64,000 bases of DNA from Spiroplasma sabaudiense Ar-1343 (GCF_000565215.1 NZ_CP006934.1:124001-188000), one strand, 5' to 3'. Counted from the first letter of the stretch, positions 43,548 to 56,811 are shown. A program made the numbers and translations. Notes: generated by a model from the letters alone, not told the origin.

Positions 43548-43577
43548 TAAAAAGAATCCCAAAGGGATTCTTTTTTT
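43548..43577 (+). terminator. Terminator after typA
   Basis: A 12-base stem (AAAAAGAATCCC, loop AAA, complement) is followed by seven or more T residues. Confidence 0.88.
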
Positions 43578-43684
43578 GTAAATATCGCAACTCTAAATAA
43601 TTTAGTATTGAAATACGGAAATTTTTTTCATTTTAAGGAATTATAAAGCGATTATTTTCTCATTAATTTTGTTTGGAATTGTAA

Positions 43685-43690
43685 TATAAT
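43685..43690 (+). promoter_or_regulatory. -10 box of eno
   Basis: TATAAT at 43685-43690 lies 27 bases before the eno ATG. I see no clear -35 hexamer at the usual distance. Confidence 0.5.
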
Positions 43691-43717
43691 AGTTTTGTAG
43701 AGAAAGAGGAATACATA

Positions 43718-45070
<1,353 letters not shown>

Positions 45071-45080
45071 TTTAGAAACT

Positions 45081-45115
45081 AAAATCAATTTATTTAATAA
45101 ATTGATTTTTTATTT
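45081..45115 (+). terminator. Terminator after eno
   Basis: AAAATCAATTTATT pairs with its near-adjacent complement, followed by T-rich sequence. Confidence 0.7.
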
Positions 45116-45151
45116 ATTTACTCTATGAGATAATTACAAAAGAGGTAATTA

Positions 45152-46054
45152 ATGGAAAAGATAAATAAAAATTTAAAAATTACCTGCTTAGTATCTTTGT
45201 TTTTAATGTTTTTTTTAATAGGCACATTCAATGACTTGCAAATTAGCATTACGTTGTCTAATTGAACCGAAAAAAGCGCCATACTAAGCTTTGTTGCTAA
45301 ATTAATGAGCAACTTAGGAGATTTGGGCCTTTATTTAATTTTATTAATGTTCGCAGCGGTTTTAATCAACTGGATCGTTTATAGTTTTTTTCAAAAAAAA
45401 TGACACTGACTAATTTTTGTTTTTCAAATTTTATTATTCATTATTTACATTGCGACCTTAACTAATAGAATTTGATTATTCAACAATCTTAGTTCTGATT
45501 CTGATTCAAATTTTTATTATTATGGTTCTTTAGTTATTAATGCTGTTTTAGGACTAACTGCTCAAATTCTGGTGATTATAAAAATAAATAACCAAGCAAT
45601 TGCTAAAACTTATTTGGTTCCAGTAGTTAAAAGCATTATTTTTATTGCTATGTTATTTGGAGTTATTTTAGTTATGAAGTATGCTTTTGGAAGACCAAGA
45701 TTTATAGATTTACAACCCGACTTTTATGATTATCGACCTTGATTTGCAAATATCTTTTCCTCGCAAAATCGAGGCACAAGTTTTCCTTCGGGACATATGG
45801 GGGTTGTAACTGCTTATCTATCTTTAATTTGATTTTTGGAACCATTAAAAATCAAAAAAGTTTTCACAAAAAATTTTTTACTTGTGATCTACTGAGTTGT
45901 TATTTTCTTAATGGCAACAGCTCGTATTGGAATTAAAGCTCATTATTTCACGGATGTCTTAACTACCCCAGCAATTGGTTTATTAATGATTACAGCAGTT
46001 GAAAAAATTGAAAATGTTTTTTGAAATTTTAAAGTAAGCAGAAAGGGAAAATAA
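45152..46054 (+). CDS. PAP2-superfamily membrane phosphatase
   Basis: A 300-residue polytopic protein with the three-part acid phosphatase signature: KYAFGRPRF, FPSGHMG and ARIGIKAHYFTD, in the right order and on the same face. Members remove phosphate from lipid phosphates such as phosphatidic acid or prenyl pyrophosphates. About eight membrane helices are predicted. With no cell wall, a role in phospholipid metabolism is more likely than undecaprenyl recycling. Many TGA codons are Trp. ruvX starts two bases after the TAA. Confidence 0.85.
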
Positions 46055-46056
46055 GT

Positions 46057-46506
46057 ATGGAAAAATATATTGGACTAGATTTGGGTTCAAAAACTATTGG
46101 AGTGGCAATTTCAAGTGGAATTATTGCAAATCCTCTAGGAACTATTCGCTTTGAAGAATATGATTTTGAAACCGCCGCAAACATGCTCCATAAATACTTG
46201 GAAGAAAATCAAATTTCAATAATTGTAATCGGTTATCCGATAAATATGAACAATAGTATTGGTCATCGAGCAGAGATGGTAGATTACTTTATTGAGGTTT
46301 TAACAACTATTTTCCCAAAGTGAAATTCAACAAATGTAGTGAGAGTTGATGAGCGCTTAACAACAAGAATGGCAAAAGCCATAATGATTAAAGCTGACTT
46401 ATCTAGAAAAAAACAAAAAGAAAATAAGGATGGCCTAGCGGCACAATTGATATTGGAAACTTATTTAACTCAAATTGCTAATAAAAATTTGAAAAACCCC
46501 CAATAA
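46057..46506 (+). CDS. ruvX: RuvX/YqgF family nuclease
   Basis: A 149-residue RNase H-fold protein, annotated as a putative Holliday-junction resolvase, with demonstrated or proposed roles in pre-16S rRNA 5' processing. [14 protein letters not shown] supplies the first catalytic Asp, VIGYPINMN the next strand, and [10 protein letters not shown] the second acidic region; the family Asp near the C-terminus lies in [10 protein letters not shown]. Length is typical. The TGA at 46321 is Trp. Confidence 0.92.
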
Positions 46507-46559
46507 TTTTGTATACTCAATTATATATAACTTTGAAGTGAAATAAATAGGAGATAATA

Positions 46560-47123
46560 ATGCACCCATTAATAAAAAATGTTCTTTTAAATAAAGAAGA
46601 AATCAACAAGAGAACAAACCAAGTAGCGTTAGAAATCGAAGAGTATTATAAAAAGATAATTCCAAACGAAGAGCCAATTGTTTTAGTGGGTTTTTTAAAA
46701 GGTTGCGTCCCTTTTATGGGAAAATTTTTAGAAAACTTTAGTCTAAGTTGTCAAACGGAATATATGCTGATATCTTCATATGGATCAAACATTAAAAGTT
46801 CGGGAAAACCAGAAATTTTATTAGATTTAAAGATTCCGATTGAAAACCGACATATTTTAATTGTTGAAGATGTCATTGACACCGGTATTACTTTGGACTT
46901 TATGGTTGATTATTTTAAAATGCAAAAACCAAAATCAATTAAAATAGTAACAATGCTTGATAAAGTTAATTCTCACAAGGTTGATATAAAAGCTGACTGG
47001 AAGTGCTTTGATGTTGGTGATGATTTTTTAGTAGGAATGGGATTAGATGTCAATGAGAGGTTTAGAAACCTCCCCTATATCGGTGTAATCGATACAGAGA
47101 AATTAAAAAATTGAAAATGGTAA
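46560..47123 (+). CDS. hpt: Hypoxanthine-guanine phosphoribosyltransferase
   Basis: Hpt salvages hypoxanthine and guanine with PRPP, an essential route where purine synthesis is absent. The PRPP loop is LIVEDVIDTGITLD (about residues 99-112), the N-terminal VGFLKGCVPFMG and the flexible ISSYG loop are present, as is the C-terminal VGMGLDVNERFRNLPYIGV. The TGA at 47112 is Trp, so the protein ends NWKW and the stop is TAA; length 187 residues. RBS TAGGAGA. It precedes pfkA by 17 bases. Confidence 0.95.
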
Positions 47124-47140
47124 GTTAAAGGAGTAAAAAA

Positions 47141-48118
47141 ATGATAAAAAAAATTGGTGTATTAACATCTGGGGGCGATGCTCCGGGAATGAACGCAGCA
47201 GTTGGTGCTGTAATCAAAACAGCGATTGCAAATAAAATCACACCTTTTATTGTAAAGGATGGTTATAAAGGGCTAGTTAATAACTGAATTGAAGAGGTAA
47301 ATGAAACTTTTGCCAACGATATTATCTCTCGAGGAGGAACTGTTATTGGAAGTGCTCGACTACCTGAATTTAAGGATATCGAGGTTCGTAAAAAAGCGGT
47401 TAAAAATTTACAAAATTTAGGCATTGAAGCCTTGGTTGTAATTGGGGGAGATGGTAGTTATCAGGGAGCCCAAAAACTAACTGAAATGGGAATCAACTGT
47501 ATAGGATTGCCTGACACAATTGATAACGATATTGTCTCATCAGATTATACAATTGGTTTTGACACCGCTTTAAATACTGTTGTTGAAGCAATTGATAAAA
47601 TTCGTGATACAGCTCAGTCACATAATCGCTGTATGGTTATTGAAATCATGGGTAACGCTTGTGGTGATTTAACATTATTTGCCGCAGTTGCTACTGGAGC
47701 TGAAGTAATTTCGGTTCCTGAATCAAAATTATCAGAGGAAGAAATCTGTAACCAAGTTAGCAAACTTGCCAAAGATAATCGTCGTAGTGTGATTGTAGCA
47801 ATTTCTGAAAAAATATATCCAAGCGCAGAAGAACTTGCTAAAAAAATTCAAAAAGCATCAGGTTATGATTCAAGAGCCACAGTGTTGGGACATATTCAAA
47901 GGGGAGGTAGCCCAACAGCTATGGATCGATATTTATCAGTAACAGCAGGAATTTTCGCGGTTGAACAATTGATTGCTGGAAAAGGTGGACTATACATTGG
48001 TTTGGATAAAAACGAACTGGTGGCCCGTGATATTGATAAAACCTTAAATATGGAACGCAAGGATGTATCAAAATTGATTTCTAAGATAAGAGAAATTAAT
48101 GCTAATATCAAAAAGTAG
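47141..48118 (+). CDS. pfkA: 6-phosphofructokinase
   Basis: PfkA phosphorylates fructose-6-phosphate. The ATP motif is [13 protein letters not shown], the Mg/[12 protein letters not shown], and the catalytic segment LPDTIDNDI with Asp as base. The C-terminal [15 protein letters not shown] is complete. The 325-residue length is typical of the bacterial ATP enzyme, and Gly in GGDGS marks ATP rather than pyrophosphate use. TGA at 47285 is Trp. pyk follows 26 bases later, so pfkA-pyk is probably an operon. Confidence 0.97.
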
Positions 48119-48144
48119 CATAAGAAAAGAACAGAGGCATAAAG

Positions 48145-49587
48145 ATGAAGATTTATAATTTAGAAAATAAAATTAAACGTACCAAAATAATTACAACAAT
48201 TGGACCAAGTACTCACAAAAAGGAAGACATTAAGGAGTTATTTGAGAACGGAATGAATACAATCCGTTTAAACTTCTCACATGGAAACTTTGAAGAACAC
48301 GGAGAACGTCTAAAAGGAGTTGCAGAAATTCGCAAGGAAATCAACAAACCAATTTCAATTTTACTAGACACAAAAGGACCAGAAATTCGCATTGGACAAA
48401 TGAAAGACGGCAAACAAGAAATTAAAGCTGGTAGTGAAGTTACAATTTATACTAACCCTCAAGACTTCGTGAGTCGTCAATGTTCAGCCACAGAACTACA
48501 AATGTCATATGACATGAGTAAAGATGTTAAGGTCGGAGATACAGTATTAGTTGATGATGGAAAACTAACAATGCATGTGACAGCTGTTGACAGCAAAAAA
48601 ATGATCGTTAAAGTTAAAGCCTTTAACCACCACTTAGTAAAAACTAACAAACGTGTTAACTTACCAGGAGTTGATTTCACCCTACCATTTTTAGCAGAAA
48701 AAGATTACAACGATATTAAATTTGGAATTGAACACAATATTGATTATATCGCAGCAAGTTTTGTTAACTCTGCAGACAATGTTAATGAGATTCGCAAAAT
48801 TTTAGTCGAAAATAAAGCCGGTCACATTCAAATTATTTCAAAAATTGAATCACAATTGGGAATTGATAATATTGATGCTATTATTGATGCTGGAGACGGA
48901 ATTATGGTTGCTCGTGGAGACTTAGGACTAGAAATTCCTTATTACGAAGTTCCGTATTGAGAAAAACAAATTATTCGCAAATGTCGTGAAAAAGGAAAAA
49001 TTGTTATTGTTGCTACTCAAATGCTAGAATCAATGACAGATAACCCAGCCCCAACTCGTGCTGAGGTTACTGATGTTTACTGAGCAACAGAGTTGGGAGC
49101 CGACGCAACAATGCTATCAGGAGAATCAGCAGCGGGAACTTACCCATTTATCACCACTCAAACAATGGCAACAATTAACAAACGTGCGGAAATTGAGTTT
49201 TATGAAAAACTTTACTATGAAAAACAATTAGCTGATGCGAGAAAAAACACAACAGGCCCACGTGCTAAAATTGCAGATCAGTTAGCAGAGCGATCAAAAA
49301 CTGGAGATTATGAATTTGCAATTGTACTTTCACGAACAGGGGAGCTACTAAAAACTATTTCAAAATTCCGTCCCAATGTCACAATTTTGGGAGTTAGTGC
49401 TGATCCAAAATTATATAACGCGTTTGGATCATGACATTCAATTTTTATGAACCAATGTAAAGATTTTGATGCTATTTCAAAAAATGAAGCAGAGTTATCA
49501 AAAATTGCTAAGTCTTGAGGAGCGAAGGTTAACGAGAAAGTTCTTGTTGTTCGTAACGAAGATATTAGTGAAATTATTGTTAAATAG
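48145..49587 (+). CDS. pyk: Pyruvate kinase, first copy
   Basis: Pyruvate kinase makes ATP and pyruvate from phosphoenolpyruvate. The N-terminal [32 protein letters not shown], the catalytic-Lys region [21 protein letters not shown] and the signature [12 protein letters not shown] are all present. Length 480 residues. TGA codons are Trp. A second copy of identical length lies at 53074 and is very similar throughout. It follows pfkA closely, and the two enzymes are usually co-regulated. Confidence 0.96.
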
Positions 49588-49649
49588 TTTACAAAAAAAT
49601 AACCAGAGTCAGGCTTTAATCTTAGCCCAAGCTTTGGTTTTTTTGTAAA
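49588..49649 (+). terminator. Long terminator after pyk
   Basis: Outer arms TTTACAAAAAAA (49588-49599) and complement (49638-49649), then AACCAGAG/CTTTGGTT and an inner GGCT/AGCC stem, form one long imperfect hairpin with a run of T residues in its 3' arm. Confidence 0.75.
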
Positions 49650-49736
49650 TAATTTAGTAAACTCACTTTTTATTAAAAATTTATCTTTAACTAATATGAT
49701 AAAATAATTGTATATTTATTTAAAGGAGTCGATTTT

Positions 49737-51077
49737 ATGAGAGTTGTTGTAATTGGTGGTGCAGCAATGGGAATGGGTGTTGTTGCCAAACTAATGCGAC
49801 TTGATCCAACCATTGAGATTGTGGTCTTTCAAAAAAATGACTATGTTTCTTTAGGGGCTTGTGGGATTCCATATTTTATTGGTAATAAATTTTCTGACTC
49901 AAATATCATGCTTGCAAGAAAAGTTAGTGACTTTGAAAATAACAAGGTTAAAGTTTTCACAAATACAATTGTTGAAAAAATTGATTTTGAAAAAAAACAA
50001 GTTTTTGGGAAAAATAATTTGCGAACAATTGCTGAAAATTATGATAAGTTAGTAATCGCAACTGGAGGAACACCAATCACTCCCGATGTTATTTCACAAA
50101 AATATGAAAACTGTTACACTGTTAACTCCAAAGAGGATGCTGAAGAAATTAAAAGAGCTTTACCACTAGCGAAAAACATCGTTATAATTGGGGCGGGTTT
50201 AATTGGTCTTGAAGTGGCTGAAAATATTTCACACTCTACTAGTGCTCAGATTTCAATTATTGAAAAAGGTCAGCGACCATTGGCGAATTTATTTGATTCT
50301 GAGTTTACTGATCTGATTGAGGACGAGTTACAAAAAAACCAAGTTAATTTAATAAAAAATAGCGAAGTAATAGAAATAAAAACAATTAAAAATAAAATTA
50401 GCGAAGTTATTTTAAAAGACAATACAAAGTTAAAATGCGACTTATTAATCTGTTCAATTGGGATTAGACCTAATACCGATTTCTTAATTGGAAGCGAACT
50501 AAAATTAAATAATCGCAATGCAATTATTATAGATAAAACCGGTTTAACTAATTTAGCTGATGTCTATTCTGGGGGAGATTGTGTTCAAACTTTTGGACGA
50601 ACATATGACAATCCAACTTATACACCCCTAGCAACAGTTGCTTCAAAGCACGCCACAATTGTCGCAGAAAATATCTGTGGTGCCAAAAAAGAATTTTCAG
50701 GAACTTTAAATACAGCAATAGTTAAGGTTTTTGCTTTAGAACTAGCCCGAACCGGAGATAATTTACAGTTTTTAGAAAATAATAAAGTAAGTTATCAAGA
50801 AGTTTTTATCAAAGATAAAGACCATACCAACTATTTACCAGGGCAAGAAAATCTTTATCTAAAGATTTATAAAGATAAACAAAAAAACACTTTGATCAAT
50901 GCCCAGATGGCAGGATATAATAATGCAGTTTTAAGAATTCATAGTCTAATTAGTTTAATTTGAACGCAGACAAATTTAACTTCAGGAATTAATGAAATTG
51001 ATTTACCTTATGCTCCCCCATTTAGTCGAACCAAAGATATTATAAACATTGCCTTGGGCAAAATAGCAGAAAAATAG
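49737..51077 (+). CDS. NADH oxidase / CoA-disulfide reductase family flavoprotein
   Basis: A 446-residue FAD-dependent enzyme of the Nox/CoADR group. The FAD fold begins VVVIGGAAMGMGVV, the single redox Cys sits in SLGACGIPYF (about residue 43), the NADH fold is IVIIGAGLIGLEVAENI, and VYSGGDCVQ closes the FAD site. Members either reduce oxygen to water with NADH or reduce CoA disulfide; the sequence alone does not decide. Regenerating NAD for glycolysis would fit the neighbours. TGA at 50961 is Trp. RBS AAAGGAG. Confidence 0.88.
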
Positions 51078-51094
51078 AATAGGAGAAATTCTAA

Positions 51095-52894
51095 GTGATT
51101 AATTTACTAGCCGGTGCGCAAAAAGAAAATAACTTGTTAAGAGACTTTTTGGCAATTAGCACATGGCAATCATTTGTATCAATTTTATTATTATTTTCAA
51201 TCATTATTGGTTTTTGATTTTTTCTAAAATACATTAAAATAAAATTCGTTTACCGTGTTTTAATTGGTTTGGGAATTGGATTAGTGTTTGGGATTGTTGT
51301 CCAATCAATTATTGGCTTTCCTGGTGGTAGCTGATTTACTTCGGGCAGTGGTGGGTGATGAGCCCAAACCGATGCGGGAAACTGAATGAATCTAAACAAT
51401 TACTTCTATTTGGGAGATAAAATTGGTGATCTTGAACAAGTTTCAGGTTCAAGGTTATTCCTTTGAAACCAAATCACCTCAGATGCTGCTGGTGAAAATT
51501 TTGTCTTCAAGGACGCAACAGGATATGCTAGTGCGGTATGAAAAAACGAAATTCTTTGAGTTAATGAATTATCAATTTGAGCATCGTTGTTCAAACAAGT
51601 GTTTATTAATGGAATTTTAATGTTAACAATTCCGGTGGTATTTTTGGCAATCTTTAGAGTAACCTCAAAACCAAAAGTGAAAGGTTTAGGCCGCATTACT
51701 TTAAAAGGGGTTGGAATTTTACTACTTAATGTAACAATTGCTTTTGCAATCACTTTTTGAATTGGTTACGCTCTAAAAGTTGGAAAAGGTCTTGAGTTAG
51801 ATCAACAAGCTCAAGGAACTGGATCGGCTGTCACCAAACCAATTCCCCAAATTATTTGGGAATATGTTCCAAGTAATTTTGTGGCAGCATTTACAACAGG
51901 ATTAATAATTCCAGTTATGGTAATTTCTGCTCTAATGGGAACAAGTGTGAAAGTATTATCAAAACGCCAACCCGAAAAAATGACTAATCTACGTAAAGCA
52001 ATGGACACAGGTTGAGATGTAATTATGTCAATGTTAATGACATTTATGAAAATTATGCCAATTGCAGTGATATCAATGATATTAACCTCAATTACTACAA
52101 GACCAATTGGAGCTTTAAAATCAATTGGTTTAGTTTTAGGAATTGGATACTTATCAATTCTAATCATGATGGTTTTAATGACATTATCGGTTATGGCCTT
52201 TGGGGTTAAAATCGGACCATGATGAAAATCAGCATGAAAACCACTAGTTCAAGGATTTGCAACCCAATCAAGTAATGCAACTTTACCGATCTCAATTTCA
52301 ACTTTAAAAGATGAAATGAAGGTAAATGATAATGTTGTCGGAGTTGTAGCTCCACTATCAACTAGTATGGGACTTGTAGCTTGTGCTGGGGTCCAAGCTG
52401 GATTGGTAACCAGCCTACTTTACACTGGAAGCGACAATGTTGCTGCAAATTATAGTCTGGTTGCGTTCTTTTTAATGGCGTGATTTACAACAGTTATTGC
52501 TTCATTGGGAATTGCTGGTGTTCCAGGAACTTCTTCAGTGGTAACAGCTGGAGTATTGGGTGGCCTAGGATTTGGTGCTTATTATGCTTCTGTTTATGCA
52601 ATTATTGGAGCCCTTGACGGATTATTTGATATGGGAAGAACCGGAGCCAATGTAATTGGGGGAATTCAAGCCAATACAATTGTTGCGGCTAGCGAAGGTG
52701 AATTTGCACCCGATTCCCCATTATTTAGCAAGGCAAGGATGAACAAGTTGCAAGAACGTCATCGAAAAATTATTGAAAAAGACGATCTCAAAGAAGAAAA
52801 ATTAAAAAATCAGGTTCTAAAACGCAAGGCAAGTATTGAGTTAAAAGCTGAGGCAAAAAAGCAAAAAGACGCTCTTAAACACAAGGAAGAATAG
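51095..52894 (+). CDS. SDF-family dicarboxylate/amino acid:cation symporter
   Basis: A 599-residue member of the dicarboxylate/amino acid:cation symporter family. The conserved HP1 region reads FATQSSNATLPIS, HP2 has ASLGIAGVPGTSS, and TM8 reads ALDGLFDMGRTGANVIGG, with the Asp, Arg and Asn used for substrate and Na+. It is longer than the usual 420-460: an extra loop (about residues 75-150) rich in Trp and Gly, and a basic C-terminal coiled coil (about 540-599). GTG 51095 follows AGGAGAAA. Substrate (glutamate, aspartate, cystine or other) is open. TGA codons are Trp. Confidence 0.87.
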
Positions 52895-52947
52895 TGCTTT
52901 CAACCAAGGATTATTAAAAAATTTTAATAGTTTTTAAGATTTCAAAT

Positions 52948-52986
52948 AAAAGCGACCATTACAGTTTGTAATGGTCGCTTTTTGTT
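52948..52986 (+). terminator. Terminator after symporter gene
   Basis: A 16-base perfect stem (AAAAGCGACCATTACA at 52948-52963 with its complement) and a short loop are followed by T residues. Confidence 0.9.
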
Positions 52987-53073
52987 TAATATCAAACTGA
53001 TATTTTCGCTTTTTTTATGACTTTTTTATTAAATTTAGTTATAATCAAAATGAAAAAGAATTAGGAGATAAAA

Positions 53074-54516
53074 ATGAAAATTCACGATTTAAGTAACAAA
53101 ATTAAACGTACCAAAATTATTACAACAATTGGTCCAAGTACTCATTCAAAAGAGAACTTGTTTAAACTTTATGAAGTAGGGATGAACACAATTCGTTTAA
53201 ACTTCTCACACGCTGACTTTACAGAGCACGGAGAAAGAATTGAATGAATCAAAACTTTACGTAAAGAAATTAAAAAACCAATTTCAATATTATTGGATAC
53301 CAAAGGTCCTGAAATCCGTATCGGAAAAATGAAAGATGGTAAACAAGAAATTAAAGCCGGAAGCGAAGTAAAAATCTTTACAAATCCAGCTGACTTTGGT
53401 AAAAAAGAATGTTCAGCAACTGAATTGCAAATGTCATATGACATGAGTAAAGATGTAAAAGTTGGAGATACAGTTTTAGTTGATGATGGAAAATTAACAA
53501 TGTATGTAACAGCAGTTGATACTAAAAAAATGGAAGTAATGGCAAAAGCATTTAACCACCACTTAGTAAAAACTAACAAACGTGTTAACTTACCAGGAAT
53601 TGATTTCACTTTACCATTTTTAGCTGAAAAAGACTACAATGACATTAAATTTGGAATTCAACAAGGTGTTGATTATATTGCAGCAAGTTTTGTTAATACT
53701 GCTGACAACGTTCATGAAATTCGCAAAATCTTAAAAGATAACAAAGCTGAACACATTCAAATTATTTCAAAAATTGAATCTCAAATTGGAATTGATAATA
53801 TTGATGAAATTATTGATGCTGGAGACGGAATTATGGTTGCTCGTGGAGATTTAGGACTAGAAATTCCTTACTACGAAGTTCCATATTGAGAAAAACAAAT
53901 TATTCGTAAATGTCGTGAAAAAGGAAAAATTGTTATTGTTGCTACTCAAATGCTAGAATCAATGACAGATAACCCAGCTCCAACTCGTGCTGAGGTTACT
54001 GATGTTTACTGAGCTACAGAATTAGGATCGGATGCAACTATGTTATCTGGGGAATCAGCCAATGGTGATTACCCATTTATTACAGTTGACACAATGGCAA
54101 CCATTAATAAACGTGCTGAAGTTGAGTTTTATGGAAAATTATACTATGAAAAACAACTTGAAAACGCTCGTAAAAACACTTCAGGTCCAAGAGCAAAAAT
54201 CGCTGATAAATTAGCTGAAAAAGCTAAATCAGGAGCTTACGAATTTGCAATTGTTTTATCAAAAACTGGAGAATTATTGAAAACTATTTCAAAATTCCGT
54301 CCAAATGTTACTATTCTTGGAGTTAGTGAAGATGCAAAACTGTATACTGCTTTTGGAATTTGACACTCAATCTTTATGAATCACACAAACAACATTGATA
54401 AAATTCATGCTGATGAAAAAGCATTAGCAGAAATCGCTAAATCATGAGGCGCTAAAATTGGTGAAAAAGTTTTAGTTGTTCGTAATGAAGATATTAAAGA
54501 AATAATTGTAAAATAA
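53074..54516 (+). CDS. pyk: Pyruvate kinase, second copy
   Basis: This copy has the same 480-residue length and every motif of the copy at 48145, including RLNFSHA (Gly to Ala), [21 protein letters not shown] and [12 protein letters not shown]. Differences are mostly conservative and cluster in the N-terminal third and the C-terminal domain. It has its own -10 (TATAAT at 53040-53045) and RBS TAGGAGAT, so it is expressed separately from pfkA-pyk. TGA codons are Trp. A T-box leader for thrS begins just after its stop. Distinct regulation rather than distinct catalysis is the simplest reason to keep both. Confidence 0.95.
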
Positions 54517-54529
54517 AACTAAATATTTT

Positions 54530-54730
54530 AATTTCTAAAGGGACAAGATTTTTTCAAGGTTCATTTGCAGAGAGCTAGTGGTTGGTGCGAACTAGTTGAA
54601 CCTAATTTAATTACTACCTTTTGTTAGGAAATTACGCTAACGCGATAAAATTAAATTAAGATACAAATTATTTAATTTGTAAATTGAGGATGGTACCGCA
54701 GCAATGCTCCTTTTATAGGGGCATTTTTTT
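54530..54730 (+). ncRNA. T-box riboswitch, threonyl type
   Basis: The 238-base leader of thrS has T-box features: a stem GGTTCA/TGAACC enclosing CAGAGAGC and CTAGT/ACTAG around a GGTTGGTGCG-type distal loop, and the T-box consensus GAGGATGGTACCGC at 54686-54699. A terminator stem AATGCTCC/GGGGCATT (about 54703-54725) with a T tract follows. Candidate Thr specifier codons ACT and ACC occur near 54614-54620. Uncharged tRNA-Thr would pair with the antiterminator and switch on thrS. Confidence 0.85.
54703..54730 (+). terminator. T-box terminator stem
   Basis: AATGCTCC pairs with GGGGCATT across a seven-base loop and runs into seven T residues. It is the competing terminator of the thrS T-box. 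Confidence 0.8.
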
Positions 54731-54754
54731 ATTTGCAAATAAAGGAGAAAATAT

Positions 54755-56692
54755 ATGAAAATTACATTATTAGATGGTTCAATTCGAGAATTTAGTGAAC
54801 CTAAATCAGTTAAAGAAATTGCAACTTCAATTGCAACAAGCTTAGGTAAAAAAGCTGTTGGGGGAATTGTTGATGAATACAAAATTGTTCCAAGTGATGC
54901 GGTCATTTACTTTGATTGTCAATTAGAAATTATAACAGAACGTCATGAACAGTATTTGAATGTCATCAACCATACAGCTGCTTTGGTCACAGCGCTAGCA
55001 ATTAAAGAGCTTCACCCCAAAGTAAATATTGCTGAAATTTTTATTGAAGATGATGATGAATTTGCTCTAACTTTTAATTTAGAACCTCGCTTGAAAATTG
55101 ATTCACTTGCAGAAATTACAAAGCAAGCAGAAAAAATCATTAAGGAAAATATCACCATTGAAGTTGAAACCATTGAACCCAAAGACTTTAAAAAAGTTGC
55201 CCATGACAACCCCTTGTTAGAAGAATTAATGAAAGTAAATTTATGTGCCAACGGAAACGCACTTTTATTCAAAATTAAAGATTTATATATTATCAGTAAG
55301 TTCGCGGCTCTAACTAGCACAGGAGAATTGAAAATTGCTGAAAGTCAACAACTTTCAGGTAGTTACTTCTTAGGGAGCGAAAAAAATAAAATGCTACAAA
55401 GAATAAATGGGATGGGGGGAGTTAAAGCTGAAGATTTTAAAACAAGAGTTGCTAAAAAAGAAGAACGTAAAGCAAATGACCACCGAAAAATTGGTAAGGA
55501 TTTAGAAATTTTTCACTTAGACCAATTAATCGGTCAAGGACTTCCGATTTGACTTCCAAATGGAACCATTTTAAAACAAGAAATTAAAAAGTATTTAATG
55601 GAAAAAGAATGGGAGTATGATTTTGTACAGATTGAAACCCCAGTTATTGGTTCAAGTGAACTTTACAAAACTTCAGGACACTGAGATCATTATCGCGATG
55701 ATATGTTTGCTCCCATGACAATGGGAAACGAAGAACTGGTCTTAAAACCAATGAGTTGTCCACACCACGTTTCAGTATATCGTCAACAACCTCGTAGTTA
55801 TCGTGATTTGCCAATTCGTTATGCAGAACACGCCTTACAACATCGCTATGAATCTTCGGGTAGTTTAACTGGTTTAGAACGTGTAAGAGCAATGGAATTA
55901 ACAGATTCACATATTTTTGTCCGCCCAGATCAATTAAAAAGCGAATTTAAAAGATGTTTTAACTTAATTACTGAAGTTTTAAGAACTTTTGATATTCAAA
56001 TTGATTACTTATCATTATCGCTTCGCGATCCCAAAGATAAGGAAAAATACTTCCCCGATGACAATATGTGAAATAAAGCTGAAGCCGAATTAGAAGATAC
56101 TTTAAAAGAGTTAAACCTGGTTTACAAAACTATGATTGGTGAAGCCGCTTTTTATGGTCCTAAGCTAGATATTCAAATTCGTACCGCATTAAATCACGAA
56201 ATCACTGTTTCCACCTTGCAATTAGACTTTCTATTGCCAGAAAAATTTGATTTAAATTATATTAACCCAATAAATGAAGAAGAGCGACCAATTATGATTC
56301 ACCGTGGACTAATTGGAACTTATGAGCGTTTTATCTCGGTTTTACTAGAACAAACCAAAGGGGTTTTGCCGCTTTGATGTTCTCCCAAACAAATTAAAAT
56401 CATTCCCGTAAACATTGAAAATGACTTACAATATTGTGAAGAATTAAAAGATCTTTTTAAAAAAGAGTACCTGAGAACAGAAATTGATTTACGTGACGAA
56501 CGCTTAAATTATAAAATCCGCGATGCTCAAATAAATAAAATTCCATTTCAACTAGTTATTGGAAAAAATGAAGCCCAAAACAAAACTGTTACTTATCGTC
56601 GATATGGAAGCGAAGAACAAATAACAGTCAGTGTTGCAGATTTCTTAAAATTAGTTAAACAAGAAATTGTTACAAAAGGAATAATAGTTTAG
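54755..56692 (+). CDS. thrS: Threonyl-tRNA synthetase
   Basis: ThrS charges tRNA-Thr. The 645-residue protein has an N-terminal TGS domain (1-62), an editing domain (about 63-225), the class II core with LKPMSCPHH (the zinc Cys, about residue 334) and motif 2 region [18 protein letters not shown], motif 3 (about 500-525), and a C-terminal anticodon-binding domain. In the editing domain, the usual HxxxH reads [14 protein letters not shown] rather than HSAAHLLA..., so the family's two His are not both evident. RBS AAAGGAG. TGA codons are Trp. Controlled by the T-box upstream. Confidence 0.95.
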
Positions 56693-56700
56693 TTTTTTAT

Positions 56701-56736
56701 AAAAATAGTGATTAAAAGTAATTGCTATTTTTTTAT
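56701..56736 (+). terminator. Terminator after thrS
   Basis: AAAAATAG (56701-56708) pairs with CTATTTTT (56725-56732), with an inner ATT/AAT extension, followed by T residues. Confidence 0.7.
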
Positions 56737-56811
56737 TTTTTGCTTAAATATTAAAAAAAAAATTATCAATATATGATAATATATTAAAAGTTATTTTTAA
56801 AGGAGCAATTT

